Shown: positions 1 to 39,599 of the stretch, piece after piece | How the letters are laid out: each line of letters starts with the position of its first letter | Numbering within the stretch: position 1 is the stretch's first letter | Source: Epinephelus fuscoguttatus | Taxonomy: Eukaryota > Chordata > Actinopteri > Perciformes > Serranidae | Assembly: GCF_011397635.1 (NCBI RefSeq) | Contig: NC_064763.1 | Span: forward strand, 25,061,437 to 25,125,436 | Reading direction: 5' to 3' | Length of the DNA stretch: 64,000 nt | Notes under the pieces: generated by a model | Database searches by the model: none | The model's input: the letters and a program-made list of their open reading frames with translations, nothing else | Told to the model about the DNA's origin: nothing | Program-made: the position numbers and the translations under genes

Positions 1-1117
1 TTGTGCAGGTGGATTGTGAGTAGGTGTGCGCACACCCAACCCCTTTTTTATCCTACAGAAAAACTTGCATCTCTGCTGCTGCTGTGCCATGTGGCCACAC
101 TCATCCATCATAAATGAAAAAGTGTGGCATCATCAAACTTTTTTTTTCCCCTTTTGCAAGCGTGGTTTAAAACAATCTGTGTGTGCTGTGGTGTTTCTGG
201 ATAGATAACTGTATGACTATGACTGGAGAGTCATATAATGTGGTTGCTGGTTTGTCAGGAGTGTGTAGTCACTGGGGTGTTGTGTGGGTGGCTCAGCCAG
301 GAGCACAATCAGAACCAGCCAAAAAAAAAATCAGATACTACATAATGTTGCTGCAGTGCTGCTTAACGCTCAGAGCAGGCTTTAATTAGGGGGGAGTGCG
401 TTCATTTTGCTGTGATGGTGGTTTTTATTCAGCTTTTGATAAAAGTCTGCAGTGTATCAATGAACCATACAGAGATAATCATGATGTCATACAGTTTAAT
501 AGTGAAAATCTCTCCTAGTGTCCATTATTGATATACTTTGTGGACTCATGCTGGAGAAATGAGCCGGCTGCTCCTCCAGCAGGAGCAGCAGCAGTGATGG
601 TGATGTCACTCTGAAGGCAATGCACCCTGTTTGAGACAATGGACTGTCCTAGTTGATGCTCCACTGGGGAAGGGTCACTGTTAGCTCTGCCCATTAGTGC
701 GGCAGATGGGCTTGAAACCTGGCCTTTGTCAGCTGAGGAGCACCCAGAAGTCCCCTCCCATCCTATCAGCGTGCCTGTCATAAAACCCCAGTCAGCAGCA
801 CAGCACAGGGGTTAGCAGGGGATCGGAGGGCCCCGCCACATGGATGGGTGGCGGCAGCATGTTTCCTTCTTTTCTATTTTAATGGCCGCTGTTGGTTAGT
901 GTGGTCCTCTGTACAATATCGTATCTTTACATGCACCATGACAGGCATTAAAACATGGAGGACAATGAAGGGGATCGTTAGAGCAAAAGATGGGATGAAA
1001 ACGGTGAAAGACGCAGGAGAGACTTCTGAGATTTTACTTTTTAATACATTACATGTTCATTAGACATAGGACTGCATGATATACGTGAGATCAGTATCGC
1101 AAATCTATTAATAGTGT

Positions 1118-1430
1118 GATATTCACGGCTGCAAATGATGATTATTTTCCTTGTCAATTCAAGATTATCTTTTGATCTGTCGATGACATATCAGAAAATA
1201 GTGACAAGTGTCCAAGGTGACGTCATCAAAAGTCTTGTCTCTCTGATCAGAAGTCCATAACCTATAGATATTCAAGTTTTCATTGATCCCCAACACCCTT
1301 TCATTGGAGAAGCTGAGAACAGTGACATTATTTGCTTGACTAAATGTGTATTTGATCATCAAATTTGTCGCAGATTACTCATCTGTCAATAAATCAATTG
1401 ATGTATCAGCATCTAAAAGTGTTGGTGTTT
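1118..1430. repeat. Dispersed fish repeat, degenerate
   Basis: The stretch from about 1125 (gcaaatgatgattattttcc) through the part around 1225 (catcaaaagtcttgtct) to the part around 1385 (gtcaataaatcaattgatg) resembles, from memory, a very common teleost interspersed repeat that ends in ATTAAT/ATTGAT motifs. It has no coding capacity. Family name not assigned. Confidence 0.4.
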
Positions 1431-3689
1431 CGCATACATCAGACAACTCCTCAGACATGTGAATCAAGAAGAAAAAAACTCAGTTTCAATGTTGCTAAAT
1501 GATCAAATTGCCCACCTCTAACTGCAACAATTTTTCACAGAGGGACTGAAATTTGCCACAAAATGGTGCAAAATTGACAACCTCTTTCTATGACAGAAGA
1601 TGCCAAACTGTGATGTCGGTCTTAAATGTCATCAAGGAGGAACAAAGTGACCCTAAAAGACCTCATGCATGACATCTTATCCTTAGTCATTCATTTTTCT
1701 ACTTGTGAATTTATGACGATAAAGATTTGCCATTGGCACAGACAGTAGCTCAAACTGGGAAGTTTAATTCTTGGGCAAACCACTGAACAGATGAACATAC
1801 AATATTTAAAAGATTAGGATGTGATCACTCTTTAAAGAGCAGTATATTGAAAATGAGATCATGTCAGTGGAGCTTGGTTTTAAACTTCCTCTTTTATGTG
1901 GGTGTGAGTGTTTTATGGGTGTGTGTCACTTTGAAAGGTATGGTTCAATGAGTTTTTGTGGTCTTTGAGGCAACTGAGCTGTGGTCATCAGGTGGTAGGT
2001 TAACAGGAAGAAGCCAGTCTTTAAATAGAGAAGCTGCTCCAGCCTTTGGCCCGTCCATCCCATAGCATGAGTGCTGTATTGTGTGTTGGCTGAACAGATG
2101 CATCTTTTGCATAATTTTTAGGAAGCAGGAGGAAGTGGATCTCCTGTAACAAGCAAAGTCTGGATATTTTGGGACAAGTAACAGAGTTAACATTTTCCTT
2201 TGAATGATTAAAGATTAAAATTCAGTCTTGATGTGGTGACATAAATTTTGTAGGAATGCACTGATAGTGCTTACTGTAACACTTAATCCACTTAAATATT
2301 AAGTGCTGCTCCACAGGGGGAATGTACCAATGTACAATATCACAAGATCTTGGTATTTGATTTGTACACATAGCTTTGCCACTCATGTTTCACTTAATGC
2401 ATTTTCATGACACTGGAGACAAAGGCAGTGTATTAACAGCTGGATATATTAAAATAGAGAAAAGAAATTCCTCCTCTAATGTGACTAAAACACACCCTGA
2501 TGTCAGCTCACTGAAACAGCATTGCCAGTATTGTGTTATGGTCAGCTGTTGGTTCCTGGAGATATTGGGGCACGTCTAAACCAGCAATTGGCGAATAACC
2601 CACTGATCAAAGAACAATCTCTGAACTGTACCCTTGAACTTTATTAACTGGCTCTGTGCCATTTACTGATTCATGCGGGCAAGTGAGACGACTGCCCACA
2701 GGTGTATGTAGGCGGATTACAGACATATCATATATGCTACATGCCTCACACAGCAGTTTAGCCGGAGCAGATGTTGGATTGTAATCTTACTCGCAGCAAA
2801 AAATAACATCTTAATTCATGATTTGCTGCAGCAGCGTGGGTCTAAGCTCTTTATGGGTGTATTCTGGCAAACAGTAAATTCACCATCATAATGGCTTTTC
2901 AGTTTAATAAATTATACAATGTTTTGTGATTTGTTAATCGAATCTTTGCCAATGGGCAATTTAATTAATGTGTGCCATGCAGTCAGTCAGTCAGCCATCT
3001 TAATCTGTCTGTGTGTAATCCTATTTGACTACCTGACAAAATATACGTCATTCAAAACCAGCACTGTGTGAGACATGTAAAGGATTTTTCTTATTTATAG
3101 TCATTTTTCAAAACTCCTTGGTCGGGTGACACCGGGTATCGAACCCACAGAAGGTGGGAGGCCCATTGGAGCATCTGTAAAGATGATGTTTAAGTGCAAA
3201 TTTTAATAGCTAAAGCACTGAGGTGCCATAGCATTCAGCACTGGAGTATTTCAAGGACTCAATCCATATACTGAAGGTGATCTTTTTTTCTGATAGCACA
3301 GGTTTCACAAGGTAACTAATGAGCCCACATATGCAGTACACAATGTTCTTTGAAGTGGTCTGGATGTGTTTCAATGAGGACTCATTTTGCTGAAGACCGC
3401 CATTCACAACCAGTCCTTTTAGTCTCACTTAAAATGATTAGTGGTTTTCATTCATTGTCCACCTGTATGCAGATGAAACCATTACCATCATTACAGATTT
3501 ATAAAATTCCCTTCCTCATGTCCATTGTTAAGTCAAAATGTATGTCTCTGTGTTTGCACTAGACAGCCATAGTGATTAATGACAGGAGAGGTTAATGCCA
3601 AATTCAGAGTGCAGAGTTTAGCTCACCTTGTGCTGAAGTCATGTAGGAAGGGAAGTATTTCTTTGGTGACTGACAGCAGAGATGATCCA

Positions 3690-4850
3690 GAGGATATTAG
3701 ACTGATATCCCCTAGTGTGGTTATTAATTGGTTACTTTATTCCTGGTTATCTGGGGATGCTCTAAATCAAAAGTGGTATCAAATTCCGGGCCGATACTGA
3801 CTCAGGTAGCTAGATTGGTTATCTGTGGCACTGGGGTCAGTCTTTCAAGTTCAACTCTATGTTTACATCTGGGCCCAGCTGTTCAAAAAATGTAATCTGG
3901 ATCAGAATGATCCATGTTTTGCTATTCACGATCAGCTAATCCATTTTACTTTTGTGCCAGTTTTCCAAAGCAACATTGGATTAGATAACCCTGATCCAGA
4001 TAAAAACTTTTCAAGATTACCTCATCCTAATAACCAGCGCTGACGGCCACCAACAAACACATTGCAATTACCACTTATCGCCATAGGTGCTGTCAGAGAG
4101 ACCAAAATTAAGATCTTTGAGATTGTATTTTTAAATAATTTTTGTTTGATATTGACAGCTACTTGGAGGATTATTTTATGGGGATGACATACTTTCTTTT
4201 CTTACTTTACTGGATTGAAGGGCTTAATAGGTAGCCTAATCAAATTAACTTTATCAAAGTAACTGTAACAAACCAATTGCAAAATATAAATAAATGTGTA
4301 TATATTTGAGCAATTTAAATGTCTCATTACATTTTGTTCCCGAAATCACCTCTGAATCCACCCTGCTGCTGGGATCAGGATAATCCATTTTTTTTTTTTT
4401 TGATCGAAGGTATCCCAATCCCACTAAAAAGTTTTAAACAACACATATTGAAGGTTTGATCCAGATCAAAACCAAAACTTGATCTAATCTGATTACAGGA
4501 TCCGTTTTTGTCTTTCTTTTAAACAACCCATTTTCAAGATTTGATCCAATCTGTCAGACGAAATCAGATCAGATTACTCATCACACATGCACATACTACA
4601 TTATGCGTCAGCAGCACACCAGTAAAGCACATGGCTGAGGGAGCTAACAACAAAAATGTCAGCTGTTTTGAGGTATTCAGATTTATATCTGAATTTATTT
4701 GTGACATTTTGGAAAGCAATGTTTAAGTAAAGTGATTTCAGGGACTTCCACACAATTAGGCATACAACCTATTAATTAAACACTGGTATCAGATTGATAC
4801 CTGTTATCGGCGGATACCCAAAGCCACAGTATCAGGTGTGGGACTGAAAA
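3690..4850. repeat. Composite of fish repeat fragments
   Basis: Two kinds of fragment are interleaved. One carries GATACC/GGTATC motifs (about 3770-3800 and 4780-4840, e.g. gataccTGTTATCGGCGGAT). The other carries repeated GATCCAGAT/ATCTGGATCA motifs with a GTTCAAAA start near 3880 and a TTTAAACAACCC end near 4520. Such motif sets occur in short inverted-repeat elements of fish. Boundaries are approximate. Confidence 0.35.
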
Positions 4851-4921
4851 AGTCAGAGAGATGCATTCTTGTTGTCTGGGCAATGTTTTTGAAACAAGCC
4901 AAAATAGTGAATTACAGTTTT

Positions 4922-4922
<1 letters not shown>

Positions 4923-4954
<32 letters not shown>
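4923..4954. repeat. (ATT)n microsatellite
   Basis: About ten perfect TTA units, lying 46 bases before the dcx exon acceptor. Confidence 0.95.
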
Positions 4955-4955
<1 letters not shown>

Positions 4956-5062
4956 TACAATGTTTTAATTTACATACATTGTTTTCCTTCTTTCCCACAG
5001 ACTCTCCGGAGCTGGTCACCACCACCACACATCTGTCACAACCATCTCAACTTTCAGTCATC

Positions 5063-32137
<27,075 letters not shown>

Positions 32138-33418
32138 ACTCCCCTCCTGCAGCCTGCCTCCTTTTTGGCCTGAAAACACAGAAGTTTTTATACCTCTGCT
32201 GCTTTCCACCTTCACTCACAGTGCCACCTGTTGTCTAGGAGAACCACTCTTTGTCTCTTTTTAAGGCCTTAGCCACCAGGGCTATGACACCATTTGCTGC
32301 TTGAGAATAACACAAACCATTTTTTTCCCCTTCTTGTTTCGTCGTAACAATCAGCTCACTAATCTTCAGGCTTACGTTTCTGTATGGAGGTTTATAGCCA
32401 CTACTTCTCAAAAGGGCACACAGTTCACTGACCAGCAGATTTCACGGTGTAAAGATTTCACTTTTGTCTCAGACATTTGCAGATGCACTCTCACTTTAAT
32501 ATTTGGGTCACAGAATTCCAAGCAGCAAATGGATATTTTTAGGGGTGTTAGTCAGAGCTGACTCAACTTTTGTATCACTTGTATTCGTGACGTTCCTCCA
32601 TGTCCTCCTGTCCTACGGTTAAAGGTGTGAAAGGTAATGGCTCCTTGTCAGAGGAAATCTGCTCAGCCAGATGAAGTCTGTTTAACCCGCTGTAAATACT
32701 GTGTATAGCTATCCATCGTAACATCTCTGCCCAATGTCCATCGCTGTGCTTCCATAACGTCACTACAATGTCCGTCTAACGTTTGCTCAACATGATACAG
32801 GGTATGGTCAAAGTAAAAGAAGAGCCAAACTCAAGTCTCACCACTGAGGGTGAAGATGTGTGGGATGCAGCTCCTGACTGAAGAGGATTATAAGAAGCCA
32901 ACGCCTCCTCAATTCACGTTCCCAACTGAATATATAAAGCAGATTATAAAACCATCCATAAAATGACACTTTAAATCACCATGACAATGGAGGTTTAAGA
33001 ATTCTTATGTTGGCAATAATTGGCGTTCATCTTGTCTAATCAGGGACAAGGAAACATGTAAGAAAAAGCATCCCACTTAGCCCTCAGTGAAGTCTTTGTG
33101 TTGGTGTTTCCTCTATTTTGACCCTCTTGATAGACAGTAGGCTATACATGGTATATACCCTCTGTGTTTTAGATTATCACAAACTGCAGTGCATGATATT
33201 GATGAATGAATATGAAACTTTGGGCATGTAAAAAGCTGATTTGAAGGACCTAATGGTGCATAAAAAAACAACCAAAGGAAAAAATATTAGGCCTTTTTTT
33301 TTTTTTTTAACAGAAAAGCCAACTCATTCCGTCTACAGTTTCTATTGACCAAGTCTAAGTAATGCCCACCACAACTCGTGGTGACGTTTTATAGTACAAT
33401 GTGTGAAATTCAAAGATA

Positions 33419-33428
33419 AATAAATAAA
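33419..33428 (+). terminator. dcx: Candidate poly(A) signal of dcx (proximal)
   Basis: Two overlapping AATAAA hexamers, followed by a GTGTC and T-rich stretch. Confidence 0.35.
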
Positions 33429-34976
33429 GGTGTCAAAGCCAAAGTATGATTTTTAGATCCAGAATTATAGAAAAAGGGAAAATATGTAATTTTATTAGTT
33501 GTAAAATTCTTTAAATATTCCGGAGGAAGCACACCTGGAGATTTATGCATGTTACTTTTAATGCATCAAAAATAACGTCAAGATAAAATCATCTGAGGCA
33601 ATTAGAGTTTTATCAGGGCACTAAACCGTAGTGGGATTTCTCCTATTTTGCATGGCTCAGCATAGTTCTCAGATACAGGGGAGATGAAAACGTAACTGTC
33701 GTCTAAATCTATGTGTGGGTTTTAAATTTTTATAAAGTTTTATTAATTTATATCAAGGGTACTTGTCTAGGATTTCTTTTCTAGTCGCTCACGTGAGCTC
33801 TTAACACTAGTACTTTTTTCAAGCCTCTGTGTGCAACTTTCTACGGCCATGTTTCTTTTTTCTATCGACTTGCATCGCGCGTCTTACAAATCCACTGAAT
33901 AAGAGTTTTCTCAGATTTTTTGCAGGGAATCGAGCCTGAGAATCACTAAAATTGGACGAAGCACAAAGCAGGGATCTACTTATTTATCTCAGCAACAAAC
34001 ACTTTACTGTCTACTTGCCAGCATTAAAATGCGTGACCACAATTCATTTCTCGATATATTGAAAAAAATAATTCTTTTAAATTAACATCTATGCATTCGG
34101 ATTCAAGAATAGTTAAAAGTAGTTTCTCTTTTCTGTAGGAATGGCCTTTTTATAAACCAATAGCGTAATGAGAAATGAACTAAAACAGAACTCTCCATGC
34201 AGTTATTCCATTGTGATGATGTGACAGTCTGAAAGTTGTATGTCTATAGGAGTGATCTGGTGCCCGCCCTCTGGATGAGCTTTGAATAGTTAATTTACAT
34301 CAGCCACTTGATGCTCACCAAATTATCTGGTGCTGTGAACTACACCTTTCTCCTGCAGGGAGTGCTGTCACGCCAGCACAACAGCTACTATATCAGCTGA
34401 TCCAACAGCACGGACACCTCACTTTACCCACCATTTTGTACAAAACCCCCATTTATTGTCAAACTATCAGTTCTGTATAACCTTACATGCTAATAATGTT
34501 CTTGTTTCCTTGATTTTCCTACAGCTTATTACAGCTCTACAGCATATAAAACCTTAACAGAAAATGTTGGTTGTCTTGTGTTATCCTGCCGCCACCATGT
34601 ACAATGGATGGTGTGAGTTCATCACCTACAGTGGTGCCTTTTTTTTTTTTAGATTTACCGTCTTTTTGATAAACAAAAAAAAATCGAAATGGGACATCGA
34701 AGGCTTGTTCTTTGTTAACAGCTGTTTGTAAAACATTTTTAAACGTCTTGAACGAGGAGGCCTCCCGACACACTTTGTTTTTGTAGAGTTACAGGACACT
34801 TTATCATGGTGTAAATACGCTCCCTTCCTGTTCTCTTTCATACGTATGCCTTTCTGATCGAATGAATGACCTTTTTTTTCTTGGAAATTTACAATGTCCT
34901 TTTTAGTGGTATTTTGCAATGTCACAGTGGCTTGTTTCAGTGCTTCATTCAGTGTATTAACCGGTATCCTTTTGCA

Positions 34977-34982
34977 ATTAAA
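34977..34982 (+). terminator. dcx: Candidate poly(A) signal of dcx (distal)
   Basis: ATTAAA followed within 30 bases by a GT/T-rich stretch (cagttgtatttc, tctggtcttgagttt). After this point the sequence turns into repeats. Confidence 0.4.
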
Positions 34983-35112
34983 ACAGTTGTATTTCACCCC
35001 TCTGGTCTTGAGTTTATTACATTGTCTTCCAATCAAAAATACTTTACCCCCCCCAGATGATCGTTACGTGAAATTGTAAAGAAATCTTTGTTTTTCTCGC
35101 ATGCCTCTACGA

Positions 35113-35662
35113 TGAACGAAGAATCCAAAAACTGATTTATTAATTTTTTTTAAAGAAATGCAGTAAAAGGGGATGGTGTTTAACAACTGCAAAACTATAT
35201 CCAAACATCTGTTTTCAAACTGTCAGACAACCTGTGCAGTATAATCCAAGTCTCATTTATCCAGTTGTATGCTCAGGATTTACCAAACACATGCATTTTC
35301 ACTAAAACCTTACTGTTTGAAGCACCTCTAAATAACCAGTCTCAGGCATGAACAAGTAGTGCATCTGCCCTGTTCATGTGGAAGTGTTAATAAGTGTTAC
35401 TATTTAAAACACTCCACATGAACAGTGCAGACACACTGCTCATTCGTGCCTCAGACTGATTGGAAGTACATAAGATAACGTTTTAGCCAAAACATGCACG
35501 TGTTTTGAAAGTACTGAGCACACAACTGGATTAAAGAAACTTAGATTATACTGCACGAGTTGTCTGACAGTTTGTAAATGGATGTGTCATTATAGTTTTG
35601 CTTTTGTTAGGCATGGACCCAATTCGTGAAGAATTTTCTCCATTTTTGGATTCTTCATTCAG
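35113..35662. mobile_element. Foldback element (long imperfect inverted repeat)
   Basis: The two halves are inverse complements around a centre near 35398. Left segments gaagaatccaaaaa, gcaaaactata, caaactgtcagacaac, gtgcagtataatc and tgttcatgtgg pair in mirrored order with ccacatgaaca, gattatactgcac, gttgtctgacagtttg, tatagttttgc and tttttggattcttc. Each arm is about 265 bases. No coding capacity. A degenerate relative lies at 47840-48130. Confidence 0.75.
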
Positions 35663-35923
35663 CGTGTCAGCATGTGATAAAAACGTTTGTTTCACGAACT
35701 CACCGTTATACGAGGTGAGTAATCGATAAATGAGTCTTCTTTTGGAAAGTGAACTATTCCTTTAAAGAAGAGTATTCTGATCTACACAGATTTATTCATG
35801 TTTAAGAGTTGCCATTCGTCTCAAAACACTACAACAATACTTTGCTTTCACACCTATTTCATATTCACTGATACATCCATAGCTCAGAATCTCACTGGCA
35901 AAGTCAGACATGATTAGTATGAT

Positions 35924-35927
<4 letters not shown>

Positions 35928-35966
<39 letters not shown>
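35928..35966. repeat. (TG)n microsatellite
   Basis: About nineteen TG units. Confidence 0.95.
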
Positions 35967-35968
<2 letters not shown>

Positions 35969-37063
35969 ATATGCATATTGTATGCGCGCAAACCTAATGA
36001 CCAATGCTGAATGTGTGCCAGGAATCTATCGAGAGACGTATAAATAGATAAAAGACTCGTAAGAGTTAAAAATAGTATTGTGTTCATGTTGCGGATCACT
36101 GCAAACCATCCATATCACCATGGGAACAACAAATCTGTCTCTCACATTATCAGCCATGGCCAAACATGTCGAACAATGGCTCAACTGTAAACATTGTGCA
36201 TTTATTAATCATAACATAATACTGAATGAAAATGTTGCAATACATTGTGTCATGCTCTTTTGTCTGTATTATCAACATTTCTAACAATTAGTATCTACTG
36301 CAAATCAGGATTTTAAAATTTGCAAGATGCTTGAAGAGCCAAATACTTCCAAGATAAGGTTGTATCCAAGATCTATTAGTTGATAAATATGCTGTATGGA
36401 TCAATGTAAGTGTGTATGTAGTAACATATGCTCCAGTTAATGCCACATGGATGTAAACTATAATTGCAAACATCTTGCAGAATACAACTAAACTGCATTA
36501 GATCTTCATTTTGGCAACTAGTCCCCACGATGATCTTGTAATTATAGTAAGCATCACAAATACTTAGGGCAGTCTGTACGTTTATTACACCTACAGCCAC
36601 AAAATAATCCTAACGTGTGTCTAAGATGTGTAATATAAGAGTTAAGTGTATATATATGTCTATAATGATCACACATTCACATATATGATGTATGTTATTG
36701 CATCATAACGTAGATTTATTACAGCACTTTCTTTCTGGGCCATAACTGCACAGTGTCACTGTTGTATTTTATGTATTGTGTTGGAGGAAGCCCCCTCCTC
36801 TCACTGCTGTAACACCACACTGGATCTGGCAGTTGTAGACTGAGTGTTGTGCTCTGGCGGCCTCTACTGTAGGGCTCAAGTATGGACACACAGAGGCCAT
36901 TTTTGGCAACCCACAACGCACATTTACTTTAGTGTATGTACCGCCATCTGTTTGCCAATGTGTGTACTGTATTTTCTCCCTCATAGGAAGTCACGCATGT
37001 TGATGACGATGATTTTATTAAGATGATTCTATGCCTAATATTAATAATTATGATTTTTGCCAA

Positions 37064-37430
37064 GGCGGCACGGTGGTGTGGTGGTTAGCACACTCGCCTC
37101 ACAGCAAGAGGGTTGCGGGTTCGATCCCGGGCGTGGGAGCCCTTCTGTGCGGAGTTTGCATGTTCTCCCCGTGTCAGCGTGGGTTCTCTCCGGGCACTCC
37201 GGCTTCCTCCCACAGTCCAAAGATGTGCAGATTGGGGACTAGGTTAATTGGTAACTCTAAATTGTCCGTAGGTGTGAATGTGAGCGTGAATGGTTGTTTG
37301 TCTCTATGTGTCAGCCCTGCGATAGTCTGGCGACCTGTCCAGGGTGTACCCTGCCTCTCGCCCGATGTCAGCTGGGATAGGCTCCAGCCCCCCCGCGACC
37401 CTCAAGAGGATGAAGAGAGGATGAATTGTT
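37064..37430 (+). mobile_element. tRNA-like SINE, near full length
   Basis: Starts ggcggcacggtggtgtggtg. An A-box-like TGGTTAGCAC lies near 37083 and a B-box GGTTCGATCCC at 37118-37128, the RNA polymerase III promoter layout. The body follows (gtttgcatgttctccccgtg, cctcccacagtccaaagatg, ggcgacctgtccagggtgta) and it ends near gaggatgaagagaggatga. The body is a very common teleost repeat, recognised from memory. Partial copy at 23176. Confidence 0.85.
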
Positions 37431-39486
37431 TGATTGATGATCTATGGATACACTGCCACTTGTTTTTACTGTCTTGTCAGGTGTTCTGACAGGCACCTAT
37501 AAATAAAATGGATTACTATGGTTCAAATATGAGGAAAGAGTTACAGCTTCACTAAAATCAATAAAATACCAATAAAACTGACCCCTTGACTCACTAAAAT
37601 CAACTGTGAGAAAGCCATAATGCCAAAAATGAGTTAAGATAAACAGATACTAGAATGTTACCAGCCACTATCTCATTGTGTAAATGTTTAACACGGGTAC
37701 TGACAATCAAATTCCTGTCTTTGTTGCCAACCATTGTAGTCCGTGCAAGGGCATGACCTTGTTTTTTAAGAGCTCGAAACCCTAAAAACCTCGACATAAA
37801 AAAAGGCAACAACTTTTTTTTTTGTAACTGCCCTTTAACATTTCCACAGAAGTGAGGCTGCATGATGTCAAAGCGTCTGCTGTCTGGGTTGTTATCAGCT
37901 CCAGTTAGACAAGACATACTCCATCATAAGCAGCCCATTTGTTTCTTTCATTCTGTGGTTTCGAATACAAACAATTTCTTATTGTAGGCAGAATACATAT
38001 CACCCAAAACAAGCAAGTATGCAGTTGTTGTTTTTTTTTTTTAAATTGTAACTCATGAGACATGTGGCCGTTCTGCCTTTGAAATGCAAATATAATAGGA
38101 GACCATTAAATCAAGTCAATACCAGAAGAACAGCTCTACTAAAGAGCCTTTGTAAAATACTTCATGTAGGAATTCATACTTGTAAATCCTGAAGCCTAGA
38201 ACAGTCTGATCAATATTTGTGAACAATACTTTAACCTGTGGTGACCCTGTGATTGACATTGTGGGAGCTGCTATGTATTTTGTGCAGGGAGTGTACCCAC
38301 GTTATAAATATTTTGTGCTTTTACGGTCAGCTCGCTTCTCGTCCTCTGGATCAGTTTCAGATTTCACATGGTGACGACACTTGAGGGTAAAAAGTTCACC
38401 ACCTTCTGTCTTGGAGAGAAATTGTTTCATGTTCGCAAATATTGGCTGGACACATATTCCTGTTTGACCTGGCTTTCTCTAAACTAAGTCAAACACAGGA
38501 TCCATTATGTATCTCAAAAGTGTGTCTCAGGGGTGATGAGGGGTTTTTTAAAAAGATGACGAGGATTATAGTCTGATTGTGATGTATATCAGTGTGGGAC
38601 AGGACATGCTGAAAGCTGTCAGCTGTGGTTTGTGTAACAGCACAATGAAAAGTTCTGCTAACAGTCCCAAGAGGCTGTGATGTTCCTTACATCTCACAAT
38701 ACTAAAGCACTGAACAGAGTGTATGGTGTAGTCATACAATAATGGTACAATTTGTGGAGCCTTGGCGGCAGGGTTGAAAGTGTACAGTTTGTCCTCAGGG
38801 TGGCACTAGAGGAAAGGACATGAGGTTAAAATCTCTCAGGAGAGTTGAAGTTCAATGTTCTTATCAGTTAATGAAATATTTTGTGTTTCAGTATAATTTC
38901 AGCCTGAATGAAAGTGAACATTTTTATCCTCAAGGGAACATGAATGTTCTCTGTAAATGTCATAAAAGTCTGTGCATTACAATTTAATGTTTCTTGTGCG
39001 CACATAGAGGTTTTTTTTGTGTGATCGTGACGCTAGATGTTATGTCATGAGGTCATCCAAAGGATTCGTCCTCTGGAGACTGTGAGTACATTTGGCCAGT
39101 AAATGATAAGATATTTTTCTCTGGACCAGACACTGTTGACAGAACAGAGAAAATTGCCCAACAACATCAGCCTCAGACACCGCTGACAGAGCCAATAGTG
39201 ACCAAATATGTATGGAGTCCTAAAGTGTCCAGTATGAGATGAAGATAAATAAGACAATATAAAAATGAGAAAACATATTATAAATTCAGGTAACATATAC
39301 ATTCACCAATATGTTGTGAAATAATTTATTAAATCATTTCATTTTAACTGTTTTATAGTTTTTTATTGCATGATGCCATTGTTCCCAATTACACTTTTCT
39401 TTCAGCTCGTTTAAAATGTCATTTCCCATTTCATAATGTCGTTTCACGTGACTTTCAGTCAGACACAAGCTCTCAACATGTCTTAG

Positions 39487-39572
39487 GTGGGATTTATACT
39501 TTTGCATTGAATCAATGCCATACCCTACGTTGTAGCCTGACATGCACCTCCCCAGAATTGATCAACCTGACC
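39487..39572. repeat. Fish repeat terminus
   Basis: gtgggatttatacttttgca, then cataccctacgttgtagcct and gacatgcacctcccca resemble, from memory, a terminal segment of a common teleost element. The partner end was not located with confidence. Confidence 0.45.
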
Positions 39573-39599
39573 CCCTCCACTCACTCGGACAAACTGTCA

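Larger units (their letters stand above)
1..5000. other. Upstream region of dcx, no coding exon found
   Basis: No open frame here looks like protein. The longest stretches are short, lack splice-site support and match no family I recognise. The region holds dispersed-repeat fragments (about 1118-1430 and 3690-4850) and an ATT microsatellite just before the first coding exon. The dcx coding exon begins with a splice acceptor at 5000, so at least one upstream non-coding exon and the promoter must lie either in this stretch or left of the window. I could not place them. Confidence 0.6.
32138..34998 (+). other. dcx: dcx 3' UTR (probable)
   Basis: Follows the dcx stop with no further coding. Long 3' UTRs are typical of doublecortin. 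Two UGUANAUA Pumilio-type motifs (TGTAAATA at 32691 and 34810) lie in it. Candidate poly(A) signals are AATAAA at 33419/33423 and ATTAAA at 34977, so short and long forms are possible. Open frames on the opposite strand around 34.5-35.0 kb are low-complexity and not credible. Confidence 0.6.

Noticed and set aside
4838..5062. Extension of the dcx frame to an ATG at 4838
   Set aside because: It runs through the intron, the ATT microsatellite (poly-Leu) and the splice acceptor, so it needs intron retention. Only the part after 5000 is exon.
34626..35036. 136-residue open frame on the minus strand
   Set aside because: Lysine-rich low-complexity sequence opposite the dcx 3' UTR; no family resemblance.
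37118..37128. tRNA gene suggested by A and B boxes
   Set aside because: The flanks do not form an acceptor stem and the sequence continues as a SINE body.
37031..37489. 152-residue open frame on the plus strand
   Set aside because: It is the translation of the SINE at 37064-37430, not a gene.
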